A stretch of DNA of 64,000 bases from Ignavibacteriales bacterium (GTDB lineage: Bacteria; Bacteroidota; Ignavibacteria; Ignavibacteriales; Melioribacteraceae): assembly GCA_021740915.1 (NCBI GenBank), contig JAIOYW010000014.1:96840-160839 (forward strand), written 5' to 3'. Each line of letters begins with the position of its first letter. Within the stretch, counting starts at the first letter, position 1. Below the pieces are notes generated by a model, which had not been told where the DNA came from, did no database searches, and saw only the letters and a list, made by a program, of their open reading frames with translations. This document shows, in pieces, positions 16,645 through 25,673 of the stretch. Position numbers and translations under genes: made by a program.

Positions 16645-19600
16645 ATGGATAAAATGAAAAAATTATTACTTGCAGCGGCAGTTTTGATTATATCAGCAGC
16701 AGTTACTTTGCAGGCTTCAAATTATAAAAAAGTAAGGACTGAGAATCTTTCAGCTAATCAGATTGAACAACTTCAGCAATTTGGCTTTGCTATTGAAAAT
16801 TATATCGGGGCGAAAGATGGAGCGCTGGAATTTTTTGTAAATAATGATGAGTTCAAAATACTGCAGGATTCGGGGCTTCCATTTACAGTGCTTATCGAAG
16901 ATTGGGAATTATACTATAAGAGTCTGCCTCAGCTTACTGAAGAGGAAAAAGCACAGTTCATTTCTGAAAGCAAAAGTTTTTACGGAGTTGAAGGTTTTGG
17001 CTACGGCTCGATGGGCGGATTTTATACTTATGCCGAGATTGTTCAAAAACTTGATGAAATGTACTCACAGTTTCCAAACCTTATCACCGAAAAATATTCA
17101 ATAGGTACGTCATGGGGAGGCAGGACAATCTGGGCAGTGAAAATTTCCGACAATCCAAATATTTCAGAAGATGAACCTCAAGCCTTCTTCGATGCACTTA
17201 TACATGCAAGGGAGCCGGCTTCGATGGCAAGCGTAATGTATTATATGTTTTACCTTCTGGAAAATTACGGCACCGATCCGGAAGTTACTTATCTTGTCAA
17301 TAACAGGGAAATTTATTTTGTGCCATGTTTTAATCCCGACGGGTACGAATATAACAGAACAACGAATCCTTCCGGCGGCGGGATGTGGAGAAAGAACCGA
17401 AGGAATAACTCTGATAATGACGGAGTGGATCTTAACCGTAATTTTGGCTATATGTGGGGATACGACAATATTGGATCGAGTTCAATCCCGTCTTCAGAAA
17501 CATACCGGGGTCCTTCGGCTTTTTCTGAACCTGAGACGCAGGCAATCAGGAACCTTGCAGTTTCTAAAAATTTCAAGACGTACATTAATTACCATTCATA
17601 TACAAATGCCATAATTTATCCATGGGGGTATATAGATCAGGAAACCCCGGATTCATTGATTTACAGAGAGTATGCATCGGATATGAGCCGCTGGAACGGA
17701 TATATTACAGGCAATTCGACTCAGACAATCGGCTATGCTTCAAACGGAACAGCAAGAGACTGGTTTTACGGCGAACAGAATGCAAAAATAAAGGCGTTCG
17801 GTTACACATTTGAAGTCGGCAGTGATGCTGATGGATTCTGGCCCTCGCAGAGCAGGATTTTTCCTCTGGCGCAGGGAAATCTCCGTCCTAATCTCTATAA
17901 TACCTGGGTGGCAGGTGAATATGTTAGTTTTACTGAGGCACAGTATTCATCGGAATACTTATTACCCGGGGAGAGTTACACTCTTATACCGAAATTCAAA
18001 AATAAAGGATTGTCCACAGCTAACGATCTCTTAATAGAAATCGTATCTTTAAATGAATATCTTGAATTTGAAAATGCCAGTTTCGTAATAGATTCAATAC
18101 CCCCAAGAGAAGAGTTTATTCCGGTTACTCCGGTCAGTTTCAGCCTGAATGAATTCGCTCCGACTGGTCAGAAATTATTCTACGAAGTAAAAACCGTGAT
18201 CAGCAGTACAGTAATGTCCCGGGATACTCTCTGGATGATTCCCGGAATGCCTGTTTTTATTTTTAACGATACTAATAACGATCCTTCATTGCTCTGGACC
18301 ATTACGGCTTCACCAGCCACCCCAAAGTGGGAAGCGACGACTTCGGCTTTTTATAGTTCTCCGACAGCTTATACTGACAGTAAGACAGGCACATACGCCA
18401 ATAACGCCAATGTGAAAATGATAATGAAAGATCCGGTGAGTTTGAATGGGATTTCGTCTGCGGTACTTAGTTACTGGTCAAAATGGGATATTGAGGCTAA
18501 CTGGGACTGCGGGCAGGTATATATCTCGACTAATAACGGCACAACATGGCAGGTATTAGCGGGCAGTTTTACTGTCCCGGGAGCCGGACAAGGCGCTCAG
18601 CCGGCAAACGAACCTGTTTATGAAGGCGCTCAGACAGCCTGGGTCTATGAAGAAATAGATCTCTCAGATTATGTAGGAAATGATGTCAAAATTAAATTCG
18701 AACTGAGATCGGATGGTTCATTGCAAAAAGATGGATGGTATCTCGATGACATTCAGATTTATTACTACGGGGCAAATTCTTCCAATTTTAAATGTGTGGA
18801 CGTAGCTTTCATTTCAGGATGGAACCTGCTCTCTGTCCCGGTTCTTGCATCGAATATGAGCGCGGCATATTTATTCCCCTCAGCGGCATCCCCCGCTTTT
18901 GGTTATAACGATGGCTATGTTTTGTCTGATATCCTCACCAACGATTATGGATACTGGGTAAAATTCAGCCAGGAAGGTATGGTGAATATCTGCGGTAATC
19001 GGATTGACGGGATAATCCCGGTAATGGCTGGTTGGAATATTATAGGGGGAAACGATACTTCAGTTGCTGTTTCACAAATAACTTCCAATCCGCCGGGGAT
19101 TGTTGAAACTTTTTTCTTTGGATATAACGGAGGTTACTCCACTGCGTCATCTCTTGAACCTGGAAAAGGTTACTGGGTGCGTACTTCTGAATCAGGCGAA
19201 CTGAACCTGAATACTTCCGCACAGAAAAATTCAGCATCAGAAACCGTCAATGGAATAGAGATAATTATTACTGATGCCAGCGGGGACAAGGCAGTGTTAT
19301 TGCTTGCATCTGACTTTTCCGGATCTTTCGATATGCCGCCATCTGCTCCGGATCGCAGTTTTGAAGTTTCTTTTACCGGGAATAAAATAGGGACTGCCGA
19401 ATCATCCGGCGAAATATTAATTGAGAAAGCAGTATTTCCCCTTTCAATCGAAGTGAAGAATGGCGATATCGTTCTCATGCGTAAGGGCATACCAGAATCC
19501 AGAGTCGTACAGGGCGAAAAATATATTCTTGCTGATCCTTCAATTACTTTACTGAAAGTATCCCAGACAATTAAGCTCGATTCTTACCGGCTCTATGATA

Positions 19601-19857
19601 ATTATCCCAATCCGTTCAATCCTGCAACCGTAATAACTTATGAATTGAAATCTGTCAGTCAGGTTTCCCTCCGTGTTTTTGATGTGCTTGGCAGGGAAGC
19701 GGCTGTGTTAGTGAATTCAATGCAGGCTGAAGGTAAACACAGTATTTCATTTGATGCCTCAGATCTTTCAAGCGGCGTTTATTTTTATTCGCTTGAAGCA
19801 AAAGGTAAAGATGGAAGCGGATACCGGGCTGTGAAGAAAATGATACTTATGAAGTGA
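16645..19857 (+). CDS. Secreted M14 zinc carboxypeptidase with T9SS C-terminal domain
   Basis: 1070 residues. A signal peptide (MKKLLLAAAVLIISAAVTLQA) is followed by a propeptide-like stretch. The M14 catalytic domain (about 125-430) has zinc ligands in IHAREPASM (about 186) and NYHSYTN (about 315), the NPDGYEYNR substrate loop, and the catalytic glutamate in TFEVGSD (about 389). A middle beta-rich part holds an immune-inhibitor-A-like segment ending GWYLDDIQIYY. Residues about 722-855 are the duplicated GWN/GYW module shared with other secreted proteins in this window. The end is a T9SS sorting domain with DNYPNPFNPATVITYEL and a KKMILMK tail. It would be secreted and hydrolyse peptides outside the cell. 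Confidence 0.93.
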   Translation: MDKMKKLLLAAAVLIISAAVTLQASNYKKVRTENLSANQIEQLQQFGFAIENYIGAKDGALEFFVNNDEFKILQDSGLPFTVLIEDWELYYKSLPQLTEEEKAQFISESKSFYGVEGFGYGSMGGFYTYAEIVQKLDEMYSQFPNLITEKYSIGTSWGGRTIWAVKISDNPNISEDEPQAFFDALIHAREPASMASVMYYMFYLLENYGTDPEVTYLVNNREIYFVPCFNPDGYEYNRTTNPSGGGMWRKNRRNNSDNDGVDLNRNFGYMWGYDNIGSSSIPSSETYRGPSAFSEPETQAIRNLAVSKNFKTYINYHSYTNAIIYPWGYIDQETPDSLIYREYASDMSRWNGYITGNSTQTIGYASNGTARDWFYGEQNAKIKAFGYTFEVGSDADGFWPSQSRIFPLAQGNLRPNLYNTWVAGEYVSFTEAQYSSEYLLPGESYTLIPKFKNKGLSTANDLLIEIVSLNEYLEFENASFVIDSIPPREEFIPVTPVSFSLNEFAPTGQKLFYEVKTVISSTVMSRDTLWMIPGMPVFIFNDTNNDPSLLWTITASPATPKWEATTSAFYSSPTAYTDSKTGTYANNANVKMIMKDPVSLNGISSAVLSYWSKWDIEANWDCGQVYISTNNGTTWQVLAGSFTVPGAGQGAQPANEPVYEGAQTAWVYEEIDLSDYVGNDVKIKFELRSDGSLQKDGWYLDDIQIYYYGANSSNFKCVDVAFISGWNLLSVPVLASNMSAAYLFPSAASPAFGYNDGYVLSDILTNDYGYWVKFSQEGMVNICGNRIDGIIPVMAGWNIIGGNDTSVAVSQITSNPPGIVETFFFGYNGGYSTASSLEPGKGYWVRTSESGELNLNTSAQKNSASETVNGIEIIITDASGDKAVLLLASDFSGSFDMPPSAPDRSFEVSFTGNKIGTAESSGEILIEKAVFPLSIEVKNGDIVLMRKGIPESRVVQGEKYILADPSITLLKVSQTIKLDSYRLYDNYPNPFNPATVITYELKSVSQVSLRVFDVLGREAAVLVNSMQAEGKHSISFDASDLSSGVYFYSLEAKGKDGSGYRAVKKMILMK

Positions 19858-20182
19858 AAAGGGGCCCGAGAGATTTTATTATGCATCAATAATCGGGATT
19901 TACAAAGCCTGAACTTTGATAGTTACCCGGAAATTGCTGAAGATTCCTGATAATATTTAGATATCCTGAATAATAATCAATCCAACTCAGAGCGGTTTAT
20001 TGGGTCGGGATCAGTGTCAGTTATTCACCGCAAGGGCGCGAAAGTGCAAAGATCGTGGAAGAGATAATAAAATGTCATCGAAAAGATTAACTTAACAGTA
20101 TCAAGAATGGCAAAAAAGAGTTACAAACCAGTTTTTTACGAAAATAAACTGAAAGTGGCACAGGTGATATATGTCGGATGAT
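19858..20182. other. Intergenic region after the M14 peptidase, holding a dispersed repeat
   Basis: 325 bp between convergent genes. No coding sequence or clear terminator recognised. It contains the first copy of the dispersed repeat at 20019-20052. Confidence 0.6.
20019..20052 (+). repeat. Dispersed intergenic repeat, copy 1
   Basis: A 34-bp element (core TTCACCGCAAGGG, then GTGCAAAGA) matching 32 of 34 positions with the element at 23995-24028 in the same orientation. A shorter relative lies inverted at 38231-38260. The pair brackets the isolated NERD helicase gene. Confidence 0.8.
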
Positions 20183-23100
20183 CTACACGATAACTCTTCC
20201 TTCAGTTTCTGCATATTTCGCCAAAGAGGAAAGTGGCGTATCAGAATTTCCGTTTGTCAAGTTTCTACAATAATTATAATTGCCTACAATATATAATGTG
20301 CTGCGGGCACGTGTTACTGCAACATTAATCAGATAACTTTCTTTATTGATAAAATATGCCTTGCCAGGCGTTGCATTGTCTGTAACTACAAGACTTAAGA
20401 TCATGATATCCTTTTCGTCTCCCTGGTAATTATGAACTGTGTCAACTTTAACATCATGCAAGCCGTGAAATAGTGCACGATCTCTGATTGCTAAGTACTG
20501 ATGTCTGAAAGGGGTCACAATTCCAATACTAGCATCCGGATATTGTTCCCTAAGCATCCGTGCTTGTTCAATGCACCTGTTATTTTCTTGTGGATTGATG
20601 TTTTGATGAATATCCATTATGCCTTTTACATTTATCCAGATTAAGCCGCCTTCGCCAAAAGCAAAGTCGCTGTCCTTAGTTTTAATAAGAATAGTCTGCC
20701 CAAGTTTCTTTTCATAAAATTCATGGTTGGAGAAGTTTATTATCTGACTATGACTTCTGTAATGTTCAGCAAGAAAAACACTTTCAAGTTTGGATAAGTT
20801 TGATACATTAAAACTGAAATCAAAAAGGGAATTTTCACAATAATTAAGAGTAAAATTATCCAGTCCCATTTTAGTGATTAAATATTTTTCTTCGAATGGC
20901 TTAACTTTGGTAATTTGTTTCAATTGGAGCGGGTCTCCAATCAGAACAACCCGTTTCGCCCTAAGAATTAAAGGTAAGGCGGATGCAATGTCACACTGTG
21001 ATGCTTCATCAATCACAAGCATATCGAATAATGATTCAGAAAGAGGCATTCCATTTTTAATAGATAGATTTGTTGCACAAACGGCATTAAAATCTTTTAA
21101 GAAATTCTTCGTTGTTTTTATAAATTCGGCAACTGGACCATCCATCCAGATATTTTTTGCAGGCAGAGAATCGTAAAAACTTTGCAAAACTGTTAAATCA
21201 AGTTCTGAAAGTTTATTTATTATGGTTCTTTGAATAAAATTGATACCTGAATTTACATAATCGGATTCAGCATTATCAAGTTCAATTAATAATTCAGGCT
21301 CCACTGATATTTCATCTTTTAATGTCTGCAATCGGTTTTCACTGTCGCGAATGCCTCCTTCGAACTCTGATTTCTTCTCACTAATTTTCTTTAATTGTCG
21401 CAGATTTTCCAGAAATACTCGGGCAGTGACCAAAAAGCGCTTGCTGGGATCTATTAATGGCGCTCTATTATAAATAAAATCTTTAATAACTTTTTCTTCT
21501 TCATTCTCTAATTGCTGCAGTTTTGTTATAAGTTTTTCTCTTTTGAAGAGGTTAAAAAATATCCTGCTTAACCAATTAGCATCCCAATCAATAATCTCTG
21601 ACAAAGTATAATCAAGTGCGCGTTGATCTGCAATAATTCGATTTCCATTAACAATCATGAGAGTATTTATTTCGGGATCAATATTGTTTTCCCAATCGGA
21701 GAATTCTACTTTTTGCTTTTCAAGTTTTTCGCATAAGGAAGTATATTCCTCTTTTTTTCTTGATAATTTTTCAAGTTGGCTGATAATTGTATTTAATCTA
21801 CCATAATTCCGAATATTTTTAAATTTTAATTGCGCCAGGCTATTAGCATCATTAATAAAACCACCGGCAGCCTTCTTTCCTAGTATCATATGCAAATGAG
21901 GTCTTGTCTTTGTATTGACCTCATCGGCATTGCCAAAACGGATCAGATATTTATCACCAAGGATCTGATCAAACCTCTCCTTAACGGTATCAACTGCTTT
22001 ATTGTTTTTGCTGGCAAAAAGAACACTGAGGTTATTATTAATAGCATTCGCAATAATATTTAGAATCACCTGTGATTTACCAGTCCCAGGAGGACCTGTG
22101 ATAACGGTGAGCGGCTGCTGAAAAGTTTTTTCAATAGCCTTCTTTTGACTTGAGTTCAATCGGGTAATTTGTACAAGAGGCTCTAAATTAATTTTTTCAA
22201 TCGGTTGAATCTGCCTCTTAAAAAGAAAATTTGTGAATAGTCGATCATCGCCAATTATTAGTTGCAGTATTTTCTTTAACTCTGAAATAAGTTGTGCTGT
22301 ATAAAATCCCTCAGCGCTTAATCCCACCTTAAGATTCTCTGCTATAGTAATCTCAAGTTCAAGAAATGTGCTTAATTTTTCTATCTTTTCATTTAATGAA
22401 GAAACCTCTGACACCGAAGAAGAAATTTCATCTATTAAGTCTTCGCTTAATCCCATTGTTAATAAAATATTTGTATTTATTAAAATCGAATCAGTGTAAA
22501 TTTCGTTGTTACTGTCTATGTCAACATCGTTGTATAATAAAACACTGTAAAGTAAAGGATAAATAATACCACCAATGTTAAAGTCAATGCCTATAAACAG
22601 ATTTTTAGGGAAATTTTGAGTCAGGTTTGAAATCCAAGTATTTTCTAAGTCAGGTGAATCATGGATATTAAAACTTATTATGCCGGATTCGTTGTTGATC
22701 TGGAATGGGACCGGAAATAAATTATCGGATTTGACATCATGAAACTTCTCTATTTCTATTAAAGTTTTATAATACATTATCATGCGTGCAAACTCAGAAG
22801 GAGGGATATCTGTTGTAAGGCTATCTATCAGTGCAAGATTCCCTGTTCCAGCATGAGCCGGGGGAGGAGCCATTTCAATATCAAATTTTTCCAATAAATT
22901 ATCTGCGCCGACATTAAAAACCTGCAAGATTCTTGTGATTTCATTGTCAGTTAAATTTAGGCTTTTTGAATTGAGATTAAATAATTCATCCGCAATATGC
23001 TCAAAATCAGAGACTCTGAAATACCTTTTAATTCCCTGGGGCAGGGTGTCATTATCAAAAATTATATCCTGATGAAATAAAACTATCGTTCCGGTATGTA

Positions 23101-23503
23101 TCCATTCAACTGGTTGACGAACTCCCTCAATTATCTTCTGCTCATTAGCTGTAAGAAATTCAGCAAGTACAAATCTATAGGCTTTTACCTGTTGAAAAGG
23201 ATTACGGTTCTGGTTACCTCCCTGAACAAATTGTAATGTGCCGGCTGGGTCTGTAAGTTTCCAGGGATTATTTTCTGAAAATTCAAGTTTTCCTGAATAA
23301 TCCTTAAAATCAATTATAGTGATCTGACCGCTTTTAATAAAAATCGCATCGATCTGATGTCCATTGCAGGCTACATTTGCTAATAAAACATGTTCTCCCT
23401 GATCGTTGCCGAATTTTTTCCGAAGTTCGTCAGCTAACTTTTTACAGAACTGGTTTTCATGAGCAGTCTCAAATTTCGCGAGCAAATAGGCAGAAAATGA
23501 CAT
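20183..23503 (-). CDS. NERD-domain superfamily 1 (DNA2/UPF1-like) helicase
   Basis: 1106 residues. The N-terminus (about 10-130) is a nuclease-related NERD domain, with IDAIFIKSGQITIIDFKDY carrying the acidic and DxK-type residues typical of restriction-like folds. A less clear middle follows. The helicase core has Walker A ITGPPGTGKSQ (about 468), a coiled region (about 570-790), Walker B VIDEASQCD (about 829), GDPLQLKQI, EHYRSHSQI, DTVHNYQGDEKD and VAVTRAR motifs. This is the DNA2/UPF1-type SF1 layout. A strong ribosome-binding site (AGGAG) precedes the ATG. It is isolated, AT-richer by eye than its neighbours, and flanked by direct repeats. Nucleic-acid processing, possibly anti-phage defence, is likely; the exact role is not known. 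Confidence 0.88.
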   Translation of the reverse strand: MSFSAYLLAKFETAHENQFCKKLADELRKKFGNDQGEHVLLANVACNGHQIDAIFIKSGQITIIDFKDYSGKLEFSENNPWKLTDPAGTLQFVQGGNQNRNPFQQVKAYRFVLAEFLTANEQKIIEGVRQPVEWIHTGTIVLFHQDIIFDNDTLPQGIKRYFRVSDFEHIADELFNLNSKSLNLTDNEITRILQVFNVGADNLLEKFDIEMAPPPAHAGTGNLALIDSLTTDIPPSEFARMIMYYKTLIEIEKFHDVKSDNLFPVPFQINNESGIISFNIHDSPDLENTWISNLTQNFPKNLFIGIDFNIGGIIYPLLYSVLLYNDVDIDSNNEIYTDSILINTNILLTMGLSEDLIDEISSSVSEVSSLNEKIEKLSTFLELEITIAENLKVGLSAEGFYTAQLISELKKILQLIIGDDRLFTNFLFKRQIQPIEKINLEPLVQITRLNSSQKKAIEKTFQQPLTVITGPPGTGKSQVILNIIANAINNNLSVLFASKNNKAVDTVKERFDQILGDKYLIRFGNADEVNTKTRPHLHMILGKKAAGGFINDANSLAQLKFKNIRNYGRLNTIISQLEKLSRKKEEYTSLCEKLEKQKVEFSDWENNIDPEINTLMIVNGNRIIADQRALDYTLSEIIDWDANWLSRIFFNLFKREKLITKLQQLENEEEKVIKDFIYNRAPLIDPSKRFLVTARVFLENLRQLKKISEKKSEFEGGIRDSENRLQTLKDEISVEPELLIELDNAESDYVNSGINFIQRTIINKLSELDLTVLQSFYDSLPAKNIWMDGPVAEFIKTTKNFLKDFNAVCATNLSIKNGMPLSESLFDMLVIDEASQCDIASALPLILRAKRVVLIGDPLQLKQITKVKPFEEKYLITKMGLDNFTLNYCENSLFDFSFNVSNLSKLESVFLAEHYRSHSQIINFSNHEFYEKKLGQTILIKTKDSDFAFGEGGLIWINVKGIMDIHQNINPQENNRCIEQARMLREQYPDASIGIVTPFRHQYLAIRDRALFHGLHDVKVDTVHNYQGDEKDIMILSLVVTDNATPGKAYFINKESYLINVAVTRARSTLYIVGNYNYCRNLTNGNSDTPLSSLAKYAETEGRVIV

Positions 23504-24183
23504 AATATCTCCTGAGAAAATTTATTTTTATAAATCGATCGACAAATATTTAGATGGTACATCTATAAGTGTTGTCAAGCCGTAGTGTCCCTATTTAATT
23601 GCTCAGTTTCACAACTGATTTTTCGTCATAATAAAAATAAGAGCAATCCTCTGCACAGCCACCTTAATTATCAACATTAATAAGAATTTATCAACCCAGT
23701 TTTGTTCTGCTAAAAATGTAAGCCAATATTTATAAGCAATTAAATTTCGATTGTTTATCGTGAAAATACGAAAACTTTTTAAGACATGATTATCATTAAC
23801 TCCTTCGGTCAGAATTTTCATTAATATTGGTATTATCCCTTGGTAAATAATTTCGAATATGTGAGGTTGTTATTAAAAAGATCAAGAAATCATTAATCTC
23901 CGTATTTTTCGACAGATGATATTTCCGGAATATTGCAAAAATAACTAAGATGCTCCTCTCAATAATCTCTCCCGTTATGTCCAATTTTTTTACGAGTTAT
24001 TCACCGCAAGGGTGCGAAGGTGCAAAGAAAGAAATCCTGGAAAATATCAACCACTGCGTATATTGAAAAAATTTCAATTCATTTTTACCTTTACTCTGTG
24101 TTTCTGAATATGTATTATGGTATATTTAAGGTTCGGCTAAAATATTATTAATACGTTTATTATTCAGTTTTTGCGGAGCAGCG
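23504..24183. other. 680-bp region without a convincing gene, upstream of the purine island
   Basis: AT-rich. Two short overlapping minus-strand reading frames (62 and 70 codons) have no ribosome-binding site or recognisable domain and are not called. It contains the second dispersed repeat at 23995-24028 and must hold the promoters of the helicase gene and of the purine plus-strand operon. GCGGAG before 24184 is the ribosome-binding site of the first purine gene. Confidence 0.6.
23995..24028 (+). repeat. Dispersed intergenic repeat, copy 2
   Basis: 34 bp, differing from copy 1 (20019-20052) at two positions, same orientation. It continues as AAGAAA, as does the inverted short copy at 38231-38260. 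It lies about 155 bp upstream of the purine-island start. Confidence 0.8.
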
Positions 24184-25650
24184 ATGTATGATTGGGACTG
24201 GAAAATCGAGAATGAAGATTTTCTGAACAGAACGATCGAAAGGTGTAAAGAAAAAAATATCATTCTTCCGACATTCAAAGAATTAAAACATCCGGAAACA
24301 ATTTCCGGAAAGATAACCGAAAAATTAAAATCAATAGACCTTCAGGAGCTTCATCCTCTTAACCTTTTCAGAATAAACTGGCGAAATGATAGTAACACCG
24401 GATCTATCGGCGATATCAATTATGTTGAGATACCAAAAGAGATCACAGGAGTAAATGCACGGATCATTGGACTTGTCGGGAAGTTTTTCCCGACAGGGGC
24501 GCATAAAGTGGGTGCAACTTATGGATGTCTGGCGCCATATATGGTCAGCGGGAAATTCAATCCGGACTATCATAAGGCTGTGTGGCCATCAACAGGCAAT
24601 TACTGCCGGGGCGGCTCATTCAATTCTGCACTGCTGAATGTTCATGCTGTTGCAATCCTGCCCGAAGAGATGAGCCGTGAAAGATTTGACTGGCTCAGGG
24701 AGATTGGCGCCGAGGTTTACGCAACTCACGGCTGTGAAAGCAATGTGAAGGAAATATACGATAAATGTCACGAGCTCGAGGCGCAGAGTGATGAATATCT
24801 TGTACTCAATCAGTTCGATCAGTTCGGCAATGCTATCTGGCATTATGAGGTTACCGGTTATACCATTGAAGATCTGTTCAGCAAAATCGGCAGGGAAGGC
24901 CAGAGGTTCAGCGGATACGTCAGCGCAACAGGCTCAGCAGGAACGTTAGCCGCCGGCGATTATCTCCGCGAAAAATTCCCATCGCTTAAAGTGGTATGCT
25001 CCGAAGCCCTGCAATGCCCTACCCTCCTTATGAACGGATTCGGCGGTCACAGGATAGAAGGTATCGGCGATAAGCATGTTCCCTGGATACATAATGTGAA
25101 AAATTCGGATGCAGTTGCAGCGATTGATGATGAGCATACTTTGAGAATACTAAGGTTATTCAATGAACCGGAAGGACATAAATGGCTGGCAAAACTCGGT
25201 GTTCCTGCCGATACGCTTAAAAAACTGCCATATCTTGGTATTTCTTCAATCTGCAATATGCTGAGTGCTATAAAACTTGCGAAACATTTCGAATTTAATG
25301 AAAACGATGTTATTTTCACTGTATTTACTGACTCTACCGATCTTTACAATTCCCGCCTTGCTGAAATGAATGAGCAGTGGGGAAATTACTCGGAGCGGCA
25401 GGCAGAAGTTGACTGGACAAGCGTACTTAAAAACCAGGGAATTGATAATTTTAAGGAATTTACATATCCGGATAAAAAAGCCGTACATAATCTAAAATAT
25501 TTCACCTGGGTGGAACAGCAGGGAAAAAGCGTTGAAGAACTTAACGCTCAATGGTATGATGAAAACTACTGGAAAGAAAGATTTTCAATCGTGCCGAAAT
25601 GGGATATGATGATAGATGAATTTAATGCTAAAACAGGAGTGAAAGTCTGA
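24184..25650 (+). CDS. Fold-type II PLP-dependent enzyme (TrpB/cysteine synthase-like), substrate unknown
   Basis: 488 residues. PLP fold-type II signs are the lysine in PTGAHKVGATYG (about 105), which should form the Schiff base, STGNYCRGGS (about 140), matching the asparagine loop, and the glycine-rich phosphate-binding loop ATGSAGTLAAG (about 247). It does not resemble YgeX diaminopropionate ammonia-lyase in its N-terminal region as I recall that family. It is first in a plus-strand run followed by HyuA, SsnA, YgeY and YgeW homologues. That placement suggests it acts on an amino-acid intermediate such as 2,3-diaminopropionate or a ureido derivative, releasing ammonia. This is inference; beta-replacement or deamination chemistry is the family norm. 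Confidence 0.85.
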   Translation: MYDWDWKIENEDFLNRTIERCKEKNIILPTFKELKHPETISGKITEKLKSIDLQELHPLNLFRINWRNDSNTGSIGDINYVEIPKEITGVNARIIGLVGKFFPTGAHKVGATYGCLAPYMVSGKFNPDYHKAVWPSTGNYCRGGSFNSALLNVHAVAILPEEMSRERFDWLREIGAEVYATHGCESNVKEIYDKCHELEAQSDEYLVLNQFDQFGNAIWHYEVTGYTIEDLFSKIGREGQRFSGYVSATGSAGTLAAGDYLREKFPSLKVVCSEALQCPTLLMNGFGGHRIEGIGDKHVPWIHNVKNSDAVAAIDDEHTLRILRLFNEPEGHKWLAKLGVPADTLKKLPYLGISSICNMLSAIKLAKHFEFNENDVIFTVFTDSTDLYNSRLAEMNEQWGNYSERQAEVDWTSVLKNQGIDNFKEFTYPDKKAVHNLKYFTWVEQQGKSVEELNAQWYDENYWKERFSIVPKWDMMIDEFNAKTGVKV

Positions 25651-25673
25651 CAACGATAGACCGGAGTTGAGCT

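Noticed and set aside
23609..23984. Two short overlapping minus-strand reading frames upstream of the purine island
   Set aside because: No ribosome-binding site, no domain, AT-rich low-complexity translation and mutual overlap; more likely chance frames.
20019..24028. Transposon or integron bounded by the direct repeats
   Set aside because: No transposase, integrase or terminal inverted repeats; a third copy lies elsewhere, so the repeats are better seen as dispersed elements.
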